A stretch of 6,800 nt of DNA from NCBI GenBank assembly GCA_023435325.1, contig JAEYRT010000209.1, forward strand, positions 1 to 6,800, written 5' to 3'. A model generated the notes under the pieces. That model was not told where the DNA came from. It made no database searches and saw only the letters and a program-made list of their open reading frames with translations. Numbering within the stretch: position 1 is the stretch's first letter; every line of letters starts with the position of its first letter. This document shows, one piece after another, positions 1-6,261 of this stretch. Source of the DNA: Pseudomonadota bacterium. GTDB lineage: Bacteria; Pseudomonadota; Gammaproteobacteria; Burkholderiales; Burkholderiaceae_C. A program made the translations under genes and the position numbers.

Positions 1-634
<634 letters not shown>

Positions 635-647
635 CATTTAAAAATAA

Positions 648-732
648 GAGCTGCTAGCGCTTGTTGCACAAGGACTTCAGATAGAAAACATACTGAAACC
701 CTTGTCAATGCAGCGTCGGCAGCTTCTTTTTT
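648..732 (+). terminator. Long bulged hairpin with T-run, terminator of the protease gene
   Basis: Fourteen bases after the protease stop, AGCTGC at 649-654 pairs with GCAGCT at 719-724, and the pairing continues imperfectly through about 660/713. A nested inner hairpin is formed by ACAAGG (668-673) with CCTTGT (700-705) and TTCAG (676-680) with CTGAA (693-697). The right arm is followed by TTCTTTTTT (724-732), as in a Rho-independent terminator read on the plus strand. On the minus strand the left flank also gives a T-rich run (TTATTTTT), so it could work in both directions. The stem base AGCTGCTAGCGC recurs with one change at 5281, which suggests a repeated intergenic element. Confidence 0.7.
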
Positions 733-750
733 AGCTCTGACCCTGCCATG

Positions 751-786
751 AAAAATCCCGCTGTCCGGTGACGGAGAGCGGGATTT
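751..786 (-). terminator. Rho-independent terminator after tatC
   Basis: AAATCCCGCT at 753-762 and AGCGGGATTT at 777-786 form a perfect 10-bp GC-rich stem with a 14-base loop. Read on the minus strand, the distal arm runs into five T residues (755-751). It starts 32 bases beyond the tatC stop and closes the long minus-strand gene block. On the plus strand the following T-run is shorter, so it may be weakly bidirectional. Confidence 0.85.
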
Positions 787-817
787 AGGTTGCTCTGTGG
801 CTGGCAGCGGTTGGATG

Positions 818-1606
818 TCAGGCCTGATCGGTTTCCGCTTCTTCCGGGTTCTTGGTGGACTTGGAGAACCAGCCTGCCGCCACAATGCCCACTTCATACA
901 GCAAGCACATGGGGATGGCCAGCGCCAGCTGCGAAATCACATCGGGCGGCGTGACCACGGCAGCAATGATGAAGGCCAGCACAATGAAATAGCCGCGAAA
1001 GCTCTTGAGCTTGTCGATCTCCACAATGCCAAAGCGCACCAGCAGCATCACCACAATCGGCACCTGAAACGCCAGACCAAATGCCAGATACAGCGACAAA
1101 ATGGCCTCCACATACGAGGCGATATCGGGAGTGGCCGCCACGCTTTCAGGAGTGAACCCCTGGATGAAGCCGAACATCTTGTCCAGCACAAAAAACTGCA
1201 CGAAGGCAATGCCCACATAGGCCAGCAAACTGCCGAAAATGATCAGGGGCAGTGCAAAACGCTTTTCATGGCTGTACAGACCTGGCGCCACAAAAGCCCA
1301 CAGCTGGTACATGATCCAGGGCAGCACGGCCAGGATGCCCACCATCATCAGCACCTTCAGCGGCACAAAAAATGGCGAGAACACACCCACGGCAATCAGC
1401 TTGGCATCCGGCGGCATGTGCGCCTTGATGGGTTGGGCAATGAAGTCGATCAAGCCATTGGGGCCAGGCCACAGGGCCAGCACAGCCACCGCCAAGGCAA
1501 TGCCGTAAATGCAGTACAGCAGCCGGTCACGCAGCTCCATCAAGTGCTGCACAAAAGGCTGCTCGGTGCCTGCCAGCTCGTCTTCTTTGGTGGATTTGTC
1601 GGACAT
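818..1606 (-). CDS. tatC: Sec-independent (twin-arginine) translocase subunit TatC
   Basis: TatC is the polytopic inner-membrane core of the Tat system. With TatB it recognises twin-arginine signal peptides of folded proteins and it recruits TatA for transport. The 262-residue product has the expected length and hydrophobic segments. Conserved blocks include HLMELR (21-26), SPFF (77-80), YQLWAFVAPGLYSHEKR (100-116, with Glu114 matching the signal-peptide-binding Glu103 of E. coli) and TPPD (219-222). Gln181 lies where E. coli TatC has Glu170, an intramembrane polar position. The ATG at 1606 is chosen because the family starts just before this point; a TTG at 1630 would add 8 unlikely residues (GPVLFST). 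No good Shine-Dalgarno precedes the ATG. An 87-bp gap containing a hairpin and T-run separates it from tatB. It is the last gene of the minus-strand block. Confidence 0.97.
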   Translation of the reverse strand: MSDKSTKEDELAGTEQPFVQHLMELRDRLLYCIYGIALAVAVLALWPGPNGLIDFIAQPIKAHMPPDAKLIAVGVFSPFFVPLKVLMMVGILAVLPWIMYQLWAFVAPGLYSHEKRFALPLIIFGSLLAYVGIAFVQFFVLDKMFGFIQGFTPESVAATPDIASYVEAILSLYLAFGLAFQVPIVVMLLVRFGIVEIDKLKSFRGYFIVLAFIIAAVVTPPDVISQLALAIPMCLLYEVGIVAAGWFSKSTKNPEEAETDQA

Positions 1607-1611
1607 GGTCG

Positions 1612-1636
1612 AAAAAAGAACCGGGCCCAAGGGCCC
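1612..1636 (-). terminator. Possible attenuator hairpin between tatB and tatC
   Basis: GGGCCC at 1631-1636 and GGGCCC at 1623-1628 are separated by two bases. They can form a 5-bp all-GC stem with a 4-base loop. On the minus strand this is followed after two G residues by TTCTTTTTT (1620-1612), ending six bases before the tatC ATG. The shape is that of a short intrinsic terminator inside the tat operon, in the direction of transcription. It may lower tatC expression relative to tatA and tatB, or it may simply be weak. This is inferred from sequence shape only. Confidence 0.45.
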
Positions 1637-1693
1637 TGCGGATCAAGAGAAAAGCACCGGCGCGGCAGCGCGCAGCGCCAGCAAACCCGCGCC

Positions 1694-2191
1694 TTAGCGC
1701 TTGGGCCGAAATCGTGCCATGCGCGCAGCGCCGGATTGCACGTGCGTGCGCACACCGGCGCGCGCCTTGTACCACCGTGGCACGGCCCCCCGCTTGAGGC
1801 GGAAGTTCTTGCCAGGGTGCTTGTAAGCCGGCGTGATGGCGCTGTGGCTGTCAAAGCTGTCGTAGCTGCTGGAAGACGTGCTGCTGTCGCCGCTGTCATA
1901 GGCAGACTCGAAATCGGTGGCTTCGCGCCAGTCCTTTTCAAAGTCGCTCGAAGCAGTTTGCACCGACTGCTGCACATCACGCGCAGCTGTCTCCACCGAC
2001 TCCTTCATCTTCTTGAGCTCATCCAGCTCCATCGAGCGGTTGACCTCGGCCTTGACGTCCGAGACATAGCGCTGGGCCTTGCCCAGCAGCGTACCGACCG
2101 TGCGTGCCACGCGTGGCAGCTTCTCGGGGCCAATGACCACCAGAGCCACCGCACCAATCAGTGCCAGCTTGGAAATACCGATGTCAATCAT
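1694..2191 (-). CDS. tatB: Sec-independent translocase subunit TatB
   Basis: TatB forms the signal-peptide receptor complex with TatC in the inner membrane. The 165-residue product starts with one N-terminal membrane helix (about residues 7-20), then the GPEKLP hinge (21-26) and an amphipathic helix. A charged, coiled-coil-like region reaches to about residue 92. A Ser/Asp-rich linker follows (about 98-118), then a strongly basic C-terminal tail starting KNFRLKRG, which in my experience is typical of TatB in this bacterial group. Residue 8 is Lys, where E. coli TatB has Glu8. The ATG at 2191 is preceded by AAGGGG with 8-base spacing. It lies 40 bases after tatA, the usual tatA-tatB-tatC order. 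The GP hinge and long C-terminus separate it from TatA. Confidence 0.96.
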   Translation of the reverse strand: MIDIGISKLALIGAVALVVIGPEKLPRVARTVGTLLGKAQRYVSDVKAEVNRSMELDELKKMKESVETAARDVQQSVQTASSDFEKDWREATDFESAYDSGDSSTSSSSYDSFDSHSAITPAYKHPGKNFRLKRGAVPRWYKARAGVRTHVQSGAARMARFRPKR

Positions 2192-2231
2192 GTCAACGCC
2201 CCTTGCAGGTGCTTGCTGCCATGTTCAGCCA

Positions 2232-2462
2232 TCAGCTCTTTTGCTTGGCGTCAACGTCGATGGTGGTCTTTTCGGCCTTGGTCTGGTCCGCAACGGCGGC
2301 CTTGTCGGCTGTGGTGTCGGCTGAGCCGTCCTTCATGCCGTCTTTGAAGCCTTTCACGGCACCACCCAGGTCACCGCCCAGGTTCTTGAGCTTCTTGGTG
2401 CCAAAGACCAAAACGACGATCAGCAGCACGATCAGCCAGTGCCAGACGGAAAACGTTCCCAT
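2232..2462 (-). CDS. tatA: Sec-independent translocase subunit TatA
   Basis: TatA oligomerises at the TatBC-substrate complex to let folded proteins cross the inner membrane. The 76-residue product is of normal family length. It has a short N-terminal membrane helix (about residues 4-19), the conserved Phe20-Gly21 hinge, and the amphipathic helix TKKLKNLGGDLGGAVKGFK (22-40). A polar, charged tail ends in DAKQKS. The FG hinge with LGGDLG marks it as TatA rather than TatB. Translation starts at the ATG at 2460-2462, with a clear Shine-Dalgarno AGGAGA seven bases upstream. It is the first of the three tat genes and lies 97 bases after the HIT gene. Confidence 0.97.
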   Translation of the reverse strand: MGTFSVWHWLIVLLIVVLVFGTKKLKNLGGDLGGAVKGFKDGMKDGSADTTADKAAVADQTKAEKTTIDVDAKQKS

Positions 2463-2468
2463 GAGATT

Positions 2469-2474
2469 TCTCCT
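2469..2474 (-). promoter_or_regulatory. Ribosome binding site of tatA
   Basis: AGGAGA on the minus strand, six bases upstream of the tatA ATG, is the strongest Shine-Dalgarno in the minus-strand block. tatB and tatC have weaker sites. This fits the high demand for TatA relative to TatB and TatC known in other bacteria. Confidence 0.75.
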
Positions 2475-2559
2475 AACGAATACAGGGCATTTTAGACGGC
2501 AGGCCAGCGCTGTGCCGCCTGCATGGCCTTAGCCCATGAACTAGATTGCCATGCGGCCT

Positions 2560-2949
2560 TCAGCCGTGTTTCCAGGGACGAGGGCCACCCAGCACATGAA
2601 TATGCAGGTGGTGCACTTCCTGACCACCTTCGGTGCCCGTGTTCACCACGGTGCGAAAGCCGCCATCGGGATAGGGGTTGCAGCCCTGCTCCAGCGCCAG
2701 ACGGGGTGCCAAGGCCATGATCTTGCCCAGCAGCGCCTCATCCGCCTGCGTGACCTGCGCCATCGAAGGAATGTGCTTCTTGGGCACGATCAGAAAATGC
2801 ACGGGGGCTGCGGGGCGGATGTCGTGAAAGGCAAACAGCTCTTCATCCTCGTAGACCTTGCGGCTCGGAATCTGGCCGGCTGTGATCTTGCAGAAAATGC
2901 AGTCGGGATCATGCGCTGTGTCATGCGCAGTCAGTGCTTGGTCAGTCAT
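2560..2949 (-). CDS. HIT-family (HINT-like) nucleotide hydrolase
   Basis: This is a 129-residue histidine-triad protein of the Hint/PKCI branch, expected to be a cytoplasmic purine nucleoside phosphoramidase or nucleotidyl hydrolase. The signature HLHIHVL occupies residues 114-120, with the central His116 as the likely nucleophile. Other family marks are CIFCKITAGQIPS (17-29, with Cys17 and Cys20 in the CxxC pair seen in many bacterial members), VYEDEELFAFHDI (32-44) and HFLIVPKKHI (51-60). Only a weak Shine-Dalgarno precedes the ATG. The gene sits between his and tat genes, as it does in many Burkholderiales, but nothing in the sequence ties its activity to either pathway. The true substrate is unknown. 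Confidence 0.93.
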   Translation of the reverse strand: MTDQALTAHDTAHDPDCIFCKITAGQIPSRKVYEDEELFAFHDIRPAAPVHFLIVPKKHIPSMAQVTQADEALLGKIMALAPRLALEQGCNPYPDGGFRTVVNTGTEGGQEVHHLHIHVLGGPRPWKHG

Positions 2950-3014
2950 GGCTTGCGAGAAAACGTGTGAATTTGTTGTTGTAGCTCAAGTGCGGAGGAC
3001 GCCGGAACGCGCCC

Positions 3015-4055
3015 TCATGCATTGTCCATAATCTGCAGGGTCTGGCGCACACCTACGTCTTGGCGGTGATCATGCACCCATTGTTGGCCTTGCTTGCGCC
3101 CCAGCGCAAACAATTTGAGCAAAAAGCCCATGTCCACCCGCGACTTGCTGGAGGCACCGAATCTGGCCAGCGCCGCGCCACCGTCGATGCGGTGCATGAG
3201 CACGCTCTTGTAGCGCTGAGGATCCAGCTTGCCTTCGGACAGCAGGCGGCGCACGAAGTCGATGGCGCGCAGCTCGCTCAGCAATCCGGCGTTGAACATG
3301 ATTTCGTTGGTGCGCTCCAGGATATCGGTGGCTGTATCGGGCAACTCGGGCGATTCAATCGGGTTGATCTGCACCAGCAGCATGTCGCTGCAAGCCGTGC
3401 GATAGATCAGCGGATACAGCGCCGGATTGCCAGAAAAACCGCCGTCCCAGTAATACGCACCGTCAATCTCCACCGCCTTGTAGAGCTGCGGCAGGCAAGC
3501 CGAGGCCATGATGGCGTCGGCCGTCACGCGCTGGCCACTGAAGATTTCGCCCTTGCCCGTGCGCACATTGGTCGCGCAGATAAACAGCTGTGGCATGCCT
3601 GGTACGGACCACGCCTGGTCCAGCGCTTCAAAGTCCACCACGCGCTCCAGCAGCCGGCGCAGCGGGTTGATGTCCAGCGGGTTGGTCTGATAGGGCGAGA
3701 GAAACTGGCTCATCATCCCCATGAGCGGATTGTTTGCAACAGGCACGCCCAGCGTGAACGCTCCCATGGCACCAATGCCTTCCCAGAGCCGGGTGAGGCT
3801 GGCCCGCGCCAACTGGCACCCTTGTGCGTGTCGCTGTGCAGCATCATCAGGATGGGCCTGTGCCGCGGCGGAGAAACCCTGCGCCACGGCCACGGCATTC
3901 ATGGCGCCAGCACTGGTGCCGCTGATGCCCGGAAAGCAAAAACCGCCATCCTCCAGCAACGCATCCAGCACGCCCCAGGTAAAAGCCCCGTGCGAACCGC
4001 CGCCTTGCAAGGCGAGATTCAGGCTCTGAGGGGCTGTAAGTCGGGACTGGCTCAT
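3015..4055 (-). CDS. Patatin-like phospholipase family protein
   Basis: This 346-residue protein has the complete patatin catalytic set. The oxyanion-hole loop GGGSHG is at 18-23, the nucleophile elbow GTSAG at 46-50 (Ser48), and the catalytic-dyad Asp in DGG at 204-206 (Asp204). Patatins use a Ser-Asp dyad to hydrolyse lipid acyl esters. No signal peptide, membrane helix or C-terminal beta-barrel is evident, so a cytoplasmic or membrane-peripheral enzyme is likely; the physiological substrate is unknown. The region 60-90, between the nucleophile helix and the next conserved block, is Ala/His/Gln-rich and variable-looking. The gene starts 16 bases after the stop of the DUF4870-like gene, suggesting co-transcription, though its Shine-Dalgarno is poor. 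It resembles RssA/NTE-type bacterial patatins; no specific name is justified. Confidence 0.93.
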   Translation of the reverse strand: MSQSRLTAPQSLNLALQGGGSHGAFTWGVLDALLEDGGFCFPGISGTSAGAMNAVAVAQGFSAAAQAHPDDAAQRHAQGCQLARASLTRLWEGIGAMGAFTLGVPVANNPLMGMMSQFLSPYQTNPLDINPLRRLLERVVDFEALDQAWSVPGMPQLFICATNVRTGKGEIFSGQRVTADAIMASACLPQLYKAVEIDGAYYWDGGFSGNPALYPLIYRTACSDMLLVQINPIESPELPDTATDILERTNEIMFNAGLLSELRAIDFVRRLLSEGKLDPQRYKSVLMHRIDGGAALARFGASSKSRVDMGFLLKLFALGRKQGQQWVHDHRQDVGVRQTLQIMDNA

Positions 4056-4071
4056 AGAGGGCTGGCAGTGG

Positions 4072-4473
4072 TCAGAGCGGCAACGGTTCCTGCTTGTTCA
4101 TGGCCACCATGCCGCGCACGATGCGATAGAGGAACCAGATGGAAATCACGCACCAGGCCACCCAGCCGGGCAGGAAGAACAGCAGCCACAGCGGCGCCGT
4201 GACCACATACAGGATGCCAGCCCAGATCACGCTGCGCAGGCGCCACGAGAAGTGCGACTCATGCCAGGTACCACGAGCGTCCGAGCGTTTGACCAGATCG
4301 ATGACCAGCGCAATCACCAGCACCAGCACGCTGACCTGCGCGCCAGGGATGACAGCCGTCACGGCCACGATCAGATGCAGGATGTAGCTGATCCAGCCCC
4401 AGGCCTTCAGGCCGTCGAGGGTGGCGCGGTCAACTGTGCGGGCTTCGATGATGTCATGCTCAGGACGATTCAC
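4072..4473 (-). CDS. DUF4870-like small integral membrane protein
   Basis: This is a 133-residue hydrophobic protein of unknown function. A short polar N-terminus is followed by hydrophobic segments at about residues 27-42, 46-62, 82-101 and 103-119, so three or four membrane helices are likely. The loop between the second and third contains RGTWHESHFSWRLRS (67-81), which matches the (E)SH(F/Y)xWxxR type of motif seen in DUF4870-like membrane proteins. Translation begins with GTG at 4473, whose GTGA overlaps the hisE stop by 4 bp; this is strong evidence of translational coupling to hisE. A membrane protein of this type is often found just after hisE in Burkholderiales. No role in histidine synthesis is known. 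Confidence 0.82.
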   Translation of the reverse strand: MNRPEHDIIEARTVDRATLDGLKAWGWISYILHLIVAVTAVIPGAQVSVLVLVIALVIDLVKRSDARGTWHESHFSWRLRSVIWAGILYVVTAPLWLLFFLPGWVAWCVISIWFLYRIVRGMVAMNKQEPLPL

Positions 4474-4865
4474 TCGGTTTTCCCTTCCTGCGCGGCCCGC
4501 TCCTTGGCCTTGCGCAATGCTTTTTCTTCCAGACCGCTGGTGCCTTCACGGCGTTCCAGTTCGGCCACGACGTCTGCCGGTGTCAGGCCATAGTGTGACA
4601 AGGCAATCATGGAATGGAACCACAAATCCGCCACTTCATAAAGGATTTTGCCTTTGTCGGCGCCGGCGTCCACATCCTTGGCGGCCATGACGACTTCGGT
4701 CGCTTCCTCACCGATCTTCTTCAGAAAAGCGTCGGGGCCTTTATGCAGCAAACGGGCCACATAGCTTTTTTCGGGGTCACCGCCGTTGACAGCTTTGCGG
4801 CTTTCGATGACAGCAGCAAGACGGGCCAGGCCGCCTTCGACCGAGGCAGAAATTTGTTCAGACAT
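4470..4865 (-). CDS. hisE: Phosphoribosyl-ATP pyrophosphatase HisE
   Basis: HisE hydrolyses phosphoribosyl-ATP to phosphoribosyl-AMP plus pyrophosphate, the second step of histidine synthesis, in the cytoplasm. The 131-residue product is a stand-alone HisE, not the HisIE fusion of enterics. It shows the all-alpha NTP-pyrophosphatase pattern: SYVARLL (34-40), KKIGEEATEVVMAAK (49-63, metal-binding Glu residues) and EVADLWFH (77-84). These are followed by a charged C-terminal helix (about 102-125). The ATG lies 5 bases after the hisI stop and the gene's own stop overlaps the next start, so it sits firmly inside an operon. The C-terminus is a little longer and more charged than in minimal HisE proteins. 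Confidence 0.97.
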   Translation of the reverse strand: MSEQISASVEGGLARLAAVIESRKAVNGGDPEKSYVARLLHKGPDAFLKKIGEEATEVVMAAKDVDAGADKGKILYEVADLWFHSMIALSHYGLTPADVVAELERREGTSGLEEKALRKAKERAAQEGKTE

Positions 4866-4870
4866 GGTGT

Positions 4871-5260
4871 TTATTTGTAGATGGAAGCGGGATCTTTCAA
4901 GACCGGGTCAACGGCAATCCATTGCCCGTTCTTGAACACGCTGTAGAAACACGAGTGGCGGCCGGTATGGCAGGCAATGCCAGGCTCGTGTCCCTCTTGG
5001 GTGATTTTGAGCAGGATGACGTCGTTGTCGCAGTCAATGCGCATTTCATGCACGGTCTGCACATGGCCGGACTCTTCCCCCTTGAACCACAGCCTGCCCC
5101 GCGAACGCGAAAAATACACGGCACGGCCCAGCTCCGCGGTTTTCTCCAGGGCTTCGCGGTTCATCCAGGCGAACATCACGACGTCGCCCGTGCTTTGTTC
5201 CTGTGCAATCACGGGCACCAGGCCCTGCGCATCCCATTTGACCTGATCCAGCCAGCTCAT
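4871..5260 (-). CDS. hisI: Phosphoribosyl-AMP cyclohydrolase HisI
   Basis: HisI opens the adenine ring of phosphoribosyl-AMP, the third step of histidine synthesis. The product is a stand-alone cyclohydrolase of 129 residues. The metal-binding DCDND is at 76-80 (Asp76, Asp78, Asp80 for Mg; Cys77 for Zn) and ACHTGRHSCFY at 96-106 supplies the other zinc cysteines Cys97 and Cys104. The ATG at 5260 is chosen over the in-frame ATG at 5266: AGGA at 5269-5266 lies 5 bases before the first, but touches or overlaps the second. It is followed 5 bases later by hisE. About 106 bases separate it from hisF, an unusually loose gap for this operon, which holds a partial intergenic repeat. Confidence 0.97.
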   Translation of the reverse strand: MSWLDQVKWDAQGLVPVIAQEQSTGDVVMFAWMNREALEKTAELGRAVYFSRSRGRLWFKGEESGHVQTVHEMRIDCDNDVILLKITQEGHEPGIACHTGRHSCFYSVFKNGQWIAVDPVLKDPASIYK

Positions 5261-5265
5261 AAGCA

Positions 5266-5270
5266 TCCTG
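5266..5270 (-). promoter_or_regulatory. Ribosome binding site deciding the hisI start
   Basis: CAGGA on the minus strand, five bases before the ATG at 5260. It overlaps the alternative upstream ATG (5266-5264), so only the downstream ATG has usable spacing. This makes HisI begin MSWLDQ. Confidence 0.65.
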
Positions 5271-5272
5271 CT

Positions 5273-5310
5273 TTTTATATAGCTGCCAGCGCAGGCTGAA
5301 AGCCAGTTTC
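5273..5310. repeat. Partial copy of an AGCTGC(T/C)AGCGC intergenic repeat
   Basis: AGCTGCCAGCGC at 5281-5292, preceded by a T/A-rich stretch, matches AGCTGCTAGCGC at 649-660 in 11 of 12 positions. The right arm of that first element also gives the related AGCTGCCGACGC on the opposite strand. Here no full second arm is seen; only short local pairings exist (for example GGCT at 5294-5297 with AGCC at 5301-5304). I recognise this motif as common between genes in Comamonadaceae, usually as paired arms of a hairpin. The copy lies in the hisF-hisI spacer. Confidence 0.4.
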
Positions 5311-5366
5311 AAATACAAAACTATTCAAGAACCGCCTGGTGCCTGCGCAAGCCGCTCTCAAAATTA

Positions 5367-6167
5367 TTACAGACGAACGGGAATGCCGCGTTCTTTCATG
5401 CGTTGCTTGGCTTGCTGAATGGTGTACTCGCCATAGTGGAAGATGCTGGCAGCCAGCACGGCATCCGCACCGCCTTGCTGCACGCCATCGGCCAGGTGGT
5501 CCAGGTTGCCCACGCCGCCCGAAGCGATCACCGGCACGCCCACGGCATCCGACACCGCACGCGTGAGCTGCAGGTCAAAGCCGCTCTTGGTGCCGTCCTT
5601 GTCCATGCTGGTGAGCAAGATCTCACCTGCACCGCGCTGCGCCATTTCTTCGGCCCAGCGAATCACATCCAGCCCCACATTCTTGCGGCCGCCGTGGCTG
5701 TACACGTCCCAGCCAGGGCCCATGGGGGTGCCGCCCGGGCCGATGCGCTGCTCGTCTTCAGGCGTACGGCGCTTGGCGTCAATGGCCACCACAATGCATT
5801 GCGAGCCGTATTTGTCGCTGCAGGCGTTGATGGTCGCGGGATTGGCAATGGCGGCGGAGTTAAAGCTGGTCTTGTCCGCGCCTGCGTTGAGCAAACGGCG
5901 TACATCCTCCACGGTGCGCACACCGCCGCCCACCGTCAGTGGAATGAAGACCTGCGAGGCCACCGCTTCGATGATGGGCAGGATCAAATCGCGCCCGTCG
6001 CTGGTGGCCGTGATGTCCAGAAAGGTCAGCTCGTCCGCGCCCTGTGCGTTGTAGCGCGCGGCGATCTCGACGGGATCGCCTGCATCGCGCAGTTCCAGAA
6101 AGTTGACACCTTTGACCACTCGGCCGCCGGTGACGTCGAGGCAGGGGATGATGCGTTTGGCAAGCAT
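5367..6167 (-). CDS. hisF: Imidazole glycerol phosphate synthase cyclase subunit HisF
   Basis: HisF, with the glutaminase HisH, converts PRFAR and ammonia to imidazole glycerol phosphate and AICAR, linking histidine and purine synthesis. The 266-residue (beta/alpha)8 barrel begins MLAKRIIPCLDV, with catalytic Asp11; the second catalytic residue is Asp130 in VVAIDAK (126-132). Phosphate-binding blocks are TVGGGVR (78-84) and ASGGVG (215-220). A longer loop at about 133-162, rich in Gly and Pro, replaces the shorter segment of the enteric enzyme. The ATG at 6167 gives the canonical N-terminus; the frame stays open for 94 more codons upstream, but those residues do not resemble HisF. No Shine-Dalgarno is visible, and an 8-T run lies just before the start. 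The usual upstream partner hisA is absent here; a galE remnant takes its place. Confidence 0.97.
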   Translation of the reverse strand: MLAKRIIPCLDVTGGRVVKGVNFLELRDAGDPVEIAARYNAQGADELTFLDITATSDGRDLILPIIEAVASQVFIPLTVGGGVRTVEDVRRLLNAGADKTSFNSAAIANPATINACSDKYGSQCIVVAIDAKRRTPEDEQRIGPGGTPMGPGWDVYSHGGRKNVGLDVIRWAEEMAQRGAGEILLTSMDKDGTKSGFDLQLTRAVSDAVGVPVIASGGVGNLDHLADGVQQGGADAVLAASIFHYGEYTIQQAKQRMKERGIPVRL

Positions 6168-6261
6168 GGAAAAAAAACCGTTGTGTCGCGTGGCTACAAA
6201 GTAGCAAAAGATACCATGCGCCACGCCCTGCTTTGTGCACGTGCCCGCTTTAAAGCCTGCC
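6168..6261 (-). other. hisF leader / galE-hisF spacer
   Basis: This 94-bp gap between the galE stop and hisF contains two perfect palindromes, GCTTTAAAGC (6247-6256) and GCACGTGC (6237-6244). It also has a small hairpin, GCTAC with GTAGC around 6193-6205, and a run of eight A residues on the plus strand (6170-6177) next to the hisF start codon. No convincing promoter with both -35 and -10 boxes was found. If galE is disrupted, hisF expression must come from a promoter here or from the insertion sequence. Confidence 0.35.

Noticed and set aside
797..2347. Long plus-strand open frame of 516 codons opposite tatC, tatB and tatA
   Set aside because: It is antisense to three well-recognised tat genes, is rich in His, Gln and Arg as expected of a shadow frame in high-GC DNA, and matches no family I know.
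2489..2494. TAAAAT as a possible -10 box upstream of tatA (minus strand)
   Set aside because: No acceptable -35 hexamer is found 16-18 bases further upstream, so a tatA promoter is not supported on this evidence alone.
2499..2522. GCAGG/CCTGC inverted repeat in the HIT-tatA gap
   Set aside because: The stem is only five base pairs with a long loop and no T-run follows, so it is not convincing as a terminator.
3060..4202. Plus-strand open frame of 380 codons opposite the patatin gene
   Set aside because: The minus strand here encodes a complete patatin with all catalytic motifs. The plus-strand product is low-complexity, His/Arg/Ala-rich shadow sequence.
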